A DNA stretch of 64,000 nt from Nocardia pneumoniae NBRC 100136 (lineage in GTDB: Bacteria > Actinomycetota > Actinomycetes > Mycobacteriales > Mycobacteriaceae): assembly GCF_000308755.1 (NCBI RefSeq), contig NZ_BAGF01000070.1, forward strand, positions 62,001 to 126,000, written 5' to 3'. The notes beneath the pieces are model-generated. The model was given only the letters and a program-made list of their open reading frames with translations. It did not search any database and was not told where the DNA came from. The number at the start of each line of letters is the position of its first letter. Within the stretch, counting starts at the first letter, position 1. Positions 53,994 to 64,000 of this stretch are shown in pieces. The position numbers and the translations under genes were made by a program.

Positions 53994-55045
53994 GGCCGGA
54001 TCAGCCAGGGACGTCCGGAGGTGATGCCGACGGACACATTGTCCCCGTTTCGCGGCCCCGCGGCGCTGTCCGGCACGGTGACCTGCAAGGTGAGGTTCTC
54101 CGAAACCACGGTGTATGTGCTTGTCGCGCCGGTGAACTCGATCGCGGAAACACGCCCTTTGCACAACCCGTCCTCGGGTGTGGTGAACCCCAATGCCTCC
54201 GGCCGCAGCGACAGTGCCAGCTCATCCCCGACCACGGGCTCGAAATCCGGGGTCGGAGCGGTCAAGGATGCTCCGTCGCCGAGCGCCACCCGCACCGCCT
54301 GATCCGCGACATCCACCACGGTGACCGGCACGACGTTGCTGCGCCCGATGAACCTCGCGACGAACGCCGTTGCCGGGCAGTGGTAGACCGCGTGTGGCGT
54401 GCCGATCTGATGGACCCGGCCCGCATCGAGCACGACTATGCGATCGCTCATCGCCATCGCCTCGGCCTGATCGTGCGTGACGTATACCGCGGTGATACCG
54501 GCCTCGGTCTGGACCCGCCGGATCTGCGTTCGGGTCTCCTCCCGAAGCTTCGCGTCCAGATTCGACAGCGGCTCGTCCAGTAGCAGCACCGCAGGGCCGA
54601 TGACCACCGCTCGGGCCAGTGCGACGCGCTGCTGTTGTCCCCCGGAGAGCCGGTCGATGCGGCGGTCACCGTAACCGGCCAGACCGACCTGGCCGAGAGC
54701 CTGCCGAACCCGCTCGCTCCGGGTCTTGCGGTCCACCTTGCGAGCCCGCAGGCCGTAGGCGACGTTCTCGGCGACGGTCATGTGCGGGAACAGGGCATAG
54801 TTCTGGAATACCATCCCGGTGTCGCGGCGGTTCGGCGGCGTTGCGGTGACGTCCTTGTCGCCGAACAGGATTCGTCCGCTGGTCGGGGCGACGAAGCCCG
54901 CGATCATCCGCAATAGCGTCGACTTTCCGCACCCTGACGGGCCGAGCAGGGTGAACATCTCGCCGGCATGGATAGTTGTGTCCATCCTGATATCAGTTGT
55001 GGCGCTGTATCTCTTGCGCACACGGTCGAGCGTTATCGACGTCAT
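53990..55045 (-). CDS. ABC ATP-binding protein, FbpC/PotA-like
   Basis: A 351-residue ATPase: Walker A GPSGCGKST, Q loop VFQNYALFPHMTVAENVAYGL, signature RLSGGQQQRVALARA, Walker B VLLLDEPLSNLDAKLRE and switch His VTHDQ. A C-terminal TOBE domain follows (about 270-350). It energises the fused permease. Second gene after the binding protein, 33 bp downstream. Confidence 0.9.
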   Translation of the reverse strand: MTSITLDRVRKRYSATTDIRMDTTIHAGEMFTLLGPSGCGKSTLLRMIAGFVAPTSGRILFGDKDVTATPPNRRDTGMVFQNYALFPHMTVAENVAYGLRARKVDRKTRSERVRQALGQVGLAGYGDRRIDRLSGGQQQRVALARAVVIGPAVLLLDEPLSNLDAKLREETRTQIRRVQTEAGITAVYVTHDQAEAMAMSDRIVVLDAGRVHQIGTPHAVYHCPATAFVARFIGRSNVVPVTVVDVADQAVRVALGDGASLTAPTPDFEPVVGDELALSLRPEALGFTTPEDGLCKGRVSAIEFTGATSTYTVVSENLTLQVTVPDSAAGPRNGDNVSVGITSGRPWLIRP

Positions 55046-55078
55046 GGATACTCCGTCAGATCCAATCGAGCGGTCTGG

Positions 55079-56098
55079 TCAGCCACGGTTCTTGATGTTC
55101 TGCACCCAATAGTCGACCCATCCGGCCTCCTCGCGGCTCACCCTCGTCCAGTCGACCGGCATCTCACGCAGCCGCATTTCGGTCAGCCACGCCGGCTCCC
55201 TCGGCAATGCGACTGTGGAAAGCTGAAAGAAACTGTCCGACAACATCTGTTGTGTGTCAGGACGGAGCAGGAAATCCATGAACACATCCGCGGCCGCACC
55301 GTGCGGACCATCCTTGATCTTGCCGACACCGTCGGGCAGCATCGGAGCACCCGACGCCGGCATCACGACCGTCAGCGGTGCTCCCATACCGCGCTGGATC
55401 AGCACGTCCTGCAGATTCCAGATGCTGACCGGCGCTTCCTGGCGCTGGATCCGCAGATACAGATCGCTGGGATTGGCGACATAGTCCTTGGTGTTGCGGT
55501 CCAGAGCGCGCAGGTATGCGTACCCGTCCTCGGGGTCGCCGGACCGCGCGATCAGCGCGGCGATGACACTACGCATCGTCCCCGACGCCGCGACGTCGCG
55601 AATCAGTAGTCTTCCTTGCATATCCGGCGTGATCAGGTCATTCCAGTCCTTCGGCGCCTGGTCCGCGGTGAGCATCATGCTGTTGTAGAAAATGATCTCG
55701 GCCGTTCGCATCTCAGCCAGCCACAAATCGTCCGGTCCCCGGTACTGTTGCGGAACCCGCGCGGCGACGTCCTGGCGAGCCGCCGTCAGCACACCGGCCC
55801 GCACCCCTTGCGCGAACTGTTGCGACGTGCCTCCCCACCACACATCCGCCTGCGGGCGATGCGTCTCCGCACGAACGCGATGCACCACCTCGCTCGCCCC
55901 GAGGGTGAGAATCCGAACCCGGCCCCGGTATTCGGGATTCACCGCCTCGAAGGCATCCACGACACTCCGCGCGATCGCCTTCGGGCGCGCGGTGTAGATC
56001 GTCAACGCCGTGGAGTTCGGCCCCGATGTCAACCCGCATGCCGTCACCGCCACCAGCAATACGAGCAACAAGGTGAGTACAGCCGGTCTGGTCCTCAT
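55079..56098 (-). CDS. ABC solute-binding lipoprotein, AfuA/aminoethylphosphonate-binding type
   Basis: A 339-residue lipoprotein (lipobox VAVTACG, Cys near residue 20) of the SBP_bac_1/13 type: LTIYTARPKAIARSVVDAFEAVNPEYRG opens the mature protein, QADVWWGGTSQQFAQGV and FYNSMMLTADQAPKDWNDLI follow. Family members bind Fe3+, 2-aminoethylphosphonate, thiamine or small organic anions. The Tyr pair used by ferric-ion-binding proteins is not clearly present, so an organic ligand seems likelier. ATG 56098 is chosen over GTG 56119. Confidence 0.85.
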   Translation of the reverse strand: MRTRPAVLTLLLVLLVAVTACGLTSGPNSTALTIYTARPKAIARSVVDAFEAVNPEYRGRVRILTLGASEVVHRVRAETHRPQADVWWGGTSQQFAQGVRAGVLTAARQDVAARVPQQYRGPDDLWLAEMRTAEIIFYNSMMLTADQAPKDWNDLITPDMQGRLLIRDVAASGTMRSVIAALIARSGDPEDGYAYLRALDRNTKDYVANPSDLYLRIQRQEAPVSIWNLQDVLIQRGMGAPLTVVMPASGAPMLPDGVGKIKDGPHGAAADVFMDFLLRPDTQQMLSDSFFQLSTVALPREPAWLTEMRLREMPVDWTRVSREEAGWVDYWVQNIKNRG

Positions 56099-56368
56099 CA
56101 GTCCGTGAAGTCCTCTCACCGAGCCGCAAAATAGCGAGTCGCGTCGAATCGCCGCCGCGTCGCGAACCCGCTGAAGACCATGCGATCTTCAATGTTCCAA
56201 GGAATTATTGGGCCCGCGTGCCCACCCCGGCAACGAACGTTGCAGGTTTTTACGACCGCCTGATGTTCCGCGTATGCGGGTGCGTGGCCGCGCATCCACA
56301 ACACGTCCTTGGCCGACATCGGCTGGGGCGCGGCGGTTGTACGCTCCGGTGCGAGTCCGGCCGCACGA

Positions 56369-57108
56369 TCAGCACGGCCAGTATCTGCGCCAATCCTGGT
56401 CGGTTAGCAAAAGACGTTGACCCCGGGCCTTTTCCGCAGCCTCCTCGGCCGCCCGGATGGCGGCAGCGAAGGCGAGGGTTGCTTTGCGAAGGCGTTCCTC
56501 GGCGCTTTCCGGGCCGCCGAGGTGGACCACGCGGAGGGATTCGGGGATCAGATCGGCGGGGAGGCCCGCTTTGGTGGCGCGGGAGATGATCTTTTCGGCG
56601 AGTGCGAGGGCGGGTTGGGCCATGGCTATGCCGTCCAGGCAGGAGCGGCGGGATTTTTCGGCGGATTTGCGTTCTTCCCAGGCGCGTTCCTGGGCGGCGA
56701 TCTTCTCCTCCACCGAGGCGGCGGGGTCGATCGCGGAGTCGGCGAGGTGCGGGCTGCGGTTGACCAGTTTGGCGACCAGGGCGGCGGCGACGTCGTCGAC
56801 GGTGAATTCGCCTGCGGCTTGAGCGATCCTGGAATGGAAGAGGACCTGGAGCAGGAGGTCGCCGAGTTCTTCCTTGATCGTCTCGGCGTCGTCGTTCTGG
56901 ATGGCGTCGAGCAGTTCGTAGGTTTCTTCGAGCAGGTACGGGCGCAGGGAGTCGTGGGTTTGGGTGACCTCCCAGCCGCCGAAATGCCAGAGGCGGTCCA
57001 TGACCTCCACGGCTTCGGCCAGCCCCGCCGCCACCAGCGCCGTGTCGGTGCGCGGGCCATCCGCTCGCTCCCCCGCGCGCAGGGCGGGTTCGTCGCGATC
57101 GGCCGAGT

Positions 57109-57112
<4 letters not shown>
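56369..57112 (-). CDS. mazG: Nucleoside triphosphate pyrophosphohydrolase MazG
   Basis: A 247-residue all-alpha NTP pyrophosphatase that clears non-canonical or excess NTPs. The MazG core is at about residues 35-110: PYLLEETYELLDAI supplies the ExxE part and EELGDLLLQVLFHSRIA the second (ExxD) part of the Mg2+ site. A C-terminal helical part follows with IISRATKAGLPADLI. It overlaps mfd by four bases (ATGA), as in the related mycobacterial arrangement. Confidence 0.88.
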
Positions 57113-60720
<3,608 letters not shown>

Positions 60721-60766
60721 CGACGACTCCTGAGCGCAGACGGGCGGTTCGAGCAGCCAACCGAGT

Positions 60767-61020
60767 CTAGTAAGTGGCTGTGCTCGTTCCCGCTGCGGAC
60801 CTACCCCGCGCGCAGTCGGCGAAGATCATCCGGACCTCGACCCCGGACCTGCGCACCTCCCGCGCCGCCAGGTACTCGGGGGAGAGTGGTAGCACTCCCG
60901 GATCCGATCCAGGTCCGGGAACTCCAGGACCACCGCGCGCCCGGGCCACGCGCCTTCGACCGCCTCCGGCACGGTAGCGACGAGGTAGCAGCCGTCATCC
61001 AGCGTCACATACGGGTACGG
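60767..61020 (-). pseudogene. DUF1330 protein remnant
   Basis: Two adjoining frames together spell the C-terminal half of a DUF1330 protein: WPGRAVVLEFPDLDRIRECY then, after a shift at a run of five G (plus strand 60878-60882), SPEYLAAREVRRSGVEVRMI and FADC. Removing one base joins them. The N-terminal ~40 residues of the family are not found upstream, so it is a decayed gene rather than only a sequencing slip. Confidence 0.55.
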
Positions 61021-61211
61021 CGGTTGCCGCCGAACGAAACCACACCGGCCCGACCACCGCTTTCGAGCGCGGCGAGACCTGACATTCCCCGTTCGCGGCC
61101 CGGCTCGCGTCCGAGTGGCCGTCGCGTCCGCGACGAAGTCGCCAGCGGCGGTCGCTCGGACGCGAGCCACAAGAGGGCCGCGAACACGCAGCGGCGAAGC
61201 CGCTGCCAAAG
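61021..61211. other. Intergenic region, no gene recognised
   Basis: About 190 bp between the DUF1330 remnant and the TetR stop. No coding or RNA signal was recognised; it may be decayed sequence of the missing DUF1330 N-terminus. Confidence 0.35.
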
Positions 61212-61859
61212 TTACGGCACGTAGCGCCGCAATCGTCTGGCCGCGAATTCCCTGAAGTACGAGAGCTTTTCGGGTGGAACGAGGGCGGGGAGCAGGAAGT
61301 ACCAAGCGCGCTCCATCCGCACCGCCATCTGGTCGATCGACTCGGTGCCGACCGCGATGATGTGCACACCGGCGGCCATCTCCTGCAAGAGCAGGCCGAT
61401 GACCTCGGCGTCCAGATCGGGGAGCAGGTCGCCCTGGGCGATCGCCCGTTCGGCGAGCAGCCGGTAGGTGTCGCCCCAGGTCTTGGCGATGTTGTCGCCC
61501 TGAGCGCCCCGGTAGTCGCCGATCTGGTGGGTCAGCTTGAGCATGGCGCCGACCATCGGGTCGTTCATCGATAGATCGGCGACGACATAGGTGATCCCGA
61601 TGCACGCTTCCAGCGCGGGCACCCGGGGATCGAAGAAGCCCTGACACGAGCTGATGAGTCTCTCGTTGCCCTGGTCGACCACGGCGCGGGCCAGCTCTTC
61701 CTTCGAGCCGAAGTGAAAGTACAAGGCGCCCTTGGTCACATTGGACTGCGCGATGATCTCGCTCAGGCTCGCGTTCGCATATCCCAAGCGCAGAAAGACA
61801 TCGGCAGCGCCTGCCAGGACGGAATCGCGGGTGATCTCCGCGCGCGCTTGCCTAGCCAT
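61212..61859 (-). CDS. TetR regulator, gamma-butyrolactone receptor (ScbR/ArpA) type
   Basis: A 215-residue regulator. The opening MARQARAEITRDSVLAGAADVF and HTH SLSEIIAQSNVTKGALYFHF are those of ScbR/ArpA-type receptors, which respond to gamma-butyrolactones or similar signals; the recognition helix TKGALYFHF is nearly invariant in them. The C-terminal pocket domain contains VADLSMNDPMVGAMLKL and AAGVHIIAVGTESI. No butyrolactone synthase gene (AfsA type) lies in the window, so it is an orphan receptor or has another ligand. Confidence 0.8.
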   Translation of the reverse strand: MARQARAEITRDSVLAGAADVFLRLGYANASLSEIIAQSNVTKGALYFHFGSKEELARAVVDQGNERLISSCQGFFDPRVPALEACIGITYVVADLSMNDPMVGAMLKLTHQIGDYRGAQGDNIAKTWGDTYRLLAERAIAQGDLLPDLDAEVIGLLLQEMAAGVHIIAVGTESIDQMAVRMERAWYFLLPALVPPEKLSYFREFAARRLRRYVP

Positions 61860-61887
61860 CAGATCCGCCTGTCATCCCAAAACCAGC

Positions 61888-61923
61888 CATCCTGAAGTAG
61901 ACCGACATCCCGAAGTTGACCGA
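61888..61923. repeat. Two adjacent 18-bp direct repeats upstream of the receptor gene
   Basis: CATCCTGAAGTAGACCGA (61888-61905) and CATCCCGAAGTTGACCGA (61906-61923) are direct repeats with two mismatches, 30-65 bp before the TetR start codon. They could be regulator binding sites. Confidence 0.6.
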
Positions 61924-62040
61924 CTTACCGCCCGAACAGCACCCAGAGGATGGGTGAACCGTACCACCAGGAGCGCGCCCAGCAGCCAATTCGCGCATAC
62001 GGCCAGACCTACCGCGCAATTCGCTGGTTAACAATCCGGG

Positions 62041-62700
62041 TCACTCCCCGGCCCCCGCAGGCCATTCCGAGCTCAGTCGCGGATCGGCTTCGAGATGGCT
62101 CAGGCCGTTCCAGCACAGGTTCACCAGATGCGCCGCCACCACCTCTTTCGACGGTTTGCGCTCGTCCAGCCACCAGGTCGCGGCGGTGGCGACCTGGCCG
62201 ACGAGCGCCTGCGCGTACAGGGTGGACAGGCTCGGATCGAACCCGCGACGCTCGAAATCGGTCGCCAGAATGTGCGCCACCTGATTGACCGCCTCGTTGA
62301 GCAAACTGGAGTACCTGCCTTCAGCGGCGGCGGCGGGCTGATCGCGCACCAGAATTCGAAACCCGTCGGTCCGTTCTTCGATGTAGGTCAGCAGCGCCAG
62401 CGCGACCTTCTCCAGCCGGATCCGGGAGCGGTTCTGGGTGAGCGAGGACGTGATCATGTCCAGCAGCATCGACATCTCGCGATCGACCACGACCGCGTAC
62501 AACCCCTCTTTGCCGCCGAAGTGTTCGTACACCACGGGTTTGGAGACCTGGGCGCGTTGCGCGATCTCCTCGATCGAGGTCGCGTCGTACCCGCGTTCGG
62601 CGAACAGCGCGCGACCGATCTCGATCAACTGCTGGCGCCGCTGGGTGCCGGTCATCCGCGGCCGGGGCACCCGATGCGGCTCACCCGAAGACACTGACAC
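62041..62700 (-). CDS. TetR family regulator, Rv1019-like
   Basis: A 219-residue regulator. HTH: LFAERGYDATSIEEIAQRAQ and VSKPVVYEHFGGKEGLYAVVV. Further segments SSLTQNRSRIRLEKVALALL, EERTDGFRILVRDQP and YAQALVGQVATAATWWLDERKPSKEVVAAH match, from memory, M. tuberculosis Rv1019, which also lies between glmU and mfd. The target is unknown. GTG 62700 is chosen, with AGAGG upstream; ATG 62655 (MTGTQRRQQL) is an alternative. Confidence 0.85.
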   Translation of the reverse strand: MSVSSGEPHRVPRPRMTGTQRRQQLIEIGRALFAERGYDATSIEEIAQRAQVSKPVVYEHFGGKEGLYAVVVDREMSMLLDMITSSLTQNRSRIRLEKVALALLTYIEERTDGFRILVRDQPAAAAEGRYSSLLNEAVNQVAHILATDFERRGFDPSLSTLYAQALVGQVATAATWWLDERKPSKEVVAAHLVNLCWNGLSHLEADPRLSSEWPAGAGE

Positions 62701-63036
62701 GGTTCCGCCTCTCCGGGCCTTCAGGCCGTACAAGTTGGGTGGCGCAGGAGCTGCGTACAGGTCCTGCGTCGGGTGCTCGTCGAGTTCTGGGCGTACCCGG
62801 TGAGTTACCCATGTTCGTACGAAATCAGCCGTCACGTCGGGAAGGCTCCGACGCACGGCACCGATGTTCGGGTACAACTTTTCCAGACCGCTCGGCAACG
62901 CCCCCGATCGACCCTCGATCAGCGACCCACCAGCCGATCCCTCGCGAAGAATTCGCGGGGAGGCGGGAGAGTATGCGAGGATTCATCCCGTGCCGTGGCA
63001 CAGCGGCGGGGGTTTACCGAACCGCCGGTGTGGCAA
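62701..63036. other. Intergenic region, no gene recognised
   Basis: About 335 bp between the TetR start and tRNA-Gln. The open frame extending upstream of the TetR gene is not conserved sequence. It should hold the TetR and tRNA promoters. Confidence 0.4.
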
Positions 63037-63107
63037 TCCGCCGTGGTGTAATGGCAGCACATCTGATTTTGGTTCAGAGAGTTCAGGTTCGAGTCCTGGC
63101 GGCGGAG
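63037..63107 (+). tRNA. tRNA-Gln (anticodon UUG)
   Basis: Acceptor stem TCCGCCG/CGGCGGA with discriminator G, anticodon stem TCTGA/TCAGA with loop TTTTGGT giving TTG, and T arm with GGTTCGAGTCC. CCA is not encoded. It lies between the Rv1019-like gene and glmU, as tRNA-Gln does in mycobacteria as I recall. Confidence 0.95.
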
Positions 63108-63199
63108 CTCGACAGCACGAACGACTATCGTTGGCCCGCACATCGCTGACCAAGTACGACGCACAGCCCAGCACGAGGACAGGCAGCCGAGGGAGATCC

Positions 63200-64000
63200 A
63201 TGCCACAGCAGACCGCCGTCGTCGTTCTCGCAGCCGGTGCCGGAACGCGAATGCGGTCGAAGACCCCCAAGGTACTGCATTCGCTGGCCGGTCGGAGCAT
63301 GCTCGCGCACGCGCTGCATGCGGCGAACGAGATCGACCCCGCATACCTCATCACCGTGGTGGGCCACGACCGGGAACAAGTCGGCGCGGCGGTGGCCGCG
63401 GTGGCCGACGATCTGGGCCGCGAGATCACCCCGGCCGTGCAGGAGCAGCAGCTCGGCACCGGACACGCGGTGCAGTGCGCACTGGCCGCCCTGCCGGTCG
63501 GCTTCACCGGCGACGTCCTGGTCACCTCCGCCGACGTGCCGTTGCTGGACGGGCACACGCTCGCCGCGCTGCTCGACGAGCACCGCAGCTACGCCGAACG
63601 TCCCGCGGTCACGGTGCTGACCTTCGTGCCGGAGGACCCCAACGGCTACGGCCGGATCGTGCGCGACGCGGACGGCCAGCTGGCCGAGATCGTCGAGCAC
63701 GCCGACGCCACCCCGGAGCAGACCGCGATCACCGAGGTCAACTCCGGCGTGTACGCGTTCGACGCCGCGGTGCTGCGCACCATGATCAGCAGGCTGTCCA
63801 CCGCCAACGCACAGCACGAGCTGTACCTGACCGACGTGCTGCGCCTGGCCCGCGAGGCCGGTCACCCGGTGCACGGCGCCCGCCTGGTCGACGCGGCCAA
63901 GGTCACCGGGGTGAACGACCGGGTGCAGCTGGCCGCTGCGGCGCGCACGCTCAACCGGTACATCCTGGAGCGGCACATGCGCGCGGGTGTCACGATCATG
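63200..64000 (+). CDS. glmU: Bifunctional GlmU (N-terminal part; runs off window)
   Basis: 267 codons are visible from ATG 63200 (GGGAG four bases upstream) to the window edge. The pyrophosphorylase domain shows the nucleotide-binding loop LAAGAGTRMRS..PKVLH, QLGTGHAVQCAL, the metal-binding TSADVPLL and GYGRIVRD, and ends with AARTLNRYILERHMRAGVTI at the linker to the left-handed beta-helix acetyltransferase domain, which is outside. It makes UDP-GlcNAc for peptidoglycan and arabinogalactan linkage. Confidence 0.96.
   Translation, partial: MPQQTAVVVLAAGAGTRMRSKTPKVLHSLAGRSMLAHALHAANEIDPAYLITVVGHDREQVGAAVAAVADDLGREITPAVQEQQLGTGHAVQCALAALPVGFTGDVLVTSADVPLLDGHTLAALLDEHRSYAERPAVTVLTFVPEDPNGYGRIVRDADGQLAEIVEHADATPEQTAITEVNSGVYAFDAAVLRTMISRLSTANAQHELYLTDVLRLAREAGHPVHGARLVDAAKVTGVNDRVQLAAAARTLNRYILERHMRAGVTIM

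Noticed and set aside
30467..56368. Calling the accessory block a prophage or integrative element.
   Set aside because: No integrase, transposase, phage structural gene, relaxase or flanking direct repeat was recognised at its ends.

Overview
The window is high-GC, densely coded DNA of a mycolic-acid actinobacterium, most likely Nocardia or a close relative. The evidence is GTG/TTG starts, many lipoproteins, gene families shared with Mycobacterium, and two blocks whose order matches M. tuberculosis as I remember it: cbs / GDSL hydrolase / fadA3 (Rv1077-Rv1074c) and glmU / TetR / mfd / mazG / lpqU / eno / ftsB-like / DUF501 / ppx2 (Rv1018c-Rv1026).

Layout. 1-10.1 kb: end of an acyl-CoA (glutaryl-CoA-like) dehydrogenase, a DUF6401-like gene with a clear leaderless promoter, a mechanosensitive-channel-like protein with a tandem-repeat tail, DUF4254, cystathionine beta-synthase, an exported protein, a GDSL hydrolase, a thiolase, a Bax-inhibitor-1/YccA protein and an rRNA methyltransferase. 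10.1-20.2 kb: lipoproteins (AMIN-like, DUF305), an expanded DUF6153 protein, an FAD monooxygenase with its divergent TetR, a membrane-anchored substrate-binding-like protein, TerD and an SDR. 20.5-26.2 kb: a truncated serine hydrolase against an unusual tRNA-Leu(UAA), RNase Z, an APC permease, a POT peptide transporter and an SRPBCC protein. 26.2-30.5 kb: the conserved ppx-DUF501-ftsB-eno-lpqU block.

About 26 kb (30.5-56.3 kb) lies between lpqU and mazG, which are close neighbours in M. tuberculosis. This accessory block holds the most interesting material. A divergent pair of operons shares an intergenic region with two good matches to the IdeR/DtxR iron box. One operon encodes an Opp/Nik-type ABC importer. 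The other encodes a clavaminate-synthase/VioC-like dioxygenase, an SbnB-like dehydrogenase, an SbnH-like PLP decarboxylase with a 30-bp minisatellite in its N-terminal extension, an SbnA-like diaminopropionate synthase and a MATE exporter. This is the gene set expected for an iron-repressed, diaminopropionate-derived small metallophore, but no NRPS or NIS synthetase is present. A third iron box precedes a flavodoxin at 46.8 kb. Further on are a GldA-like dehydrogenase, an Rv0805-like phosphodiesterase, a Stealth phosphotransferase, DUF389, a PNPOx-fold protein, TerD, a frameshifted Scr1-type regulator with DUF397, and an operon of a fumarase-superfamily lyase with an AfuABC-like transporter.

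56.3-64 kb returns to conserved housekeeping: mazG-mfd, a DUF1330 remnant, a gamma-butyrolactone-receptor-type TetR, the Rv1019-like TetR, tRNA-Gln(UUG) and the start of glmU, which runs off the end. Coordinates of starts were chosen from Shine-Dalgarno spacing and remembered family length. Functions come from recognised motifs only; no database search was run.
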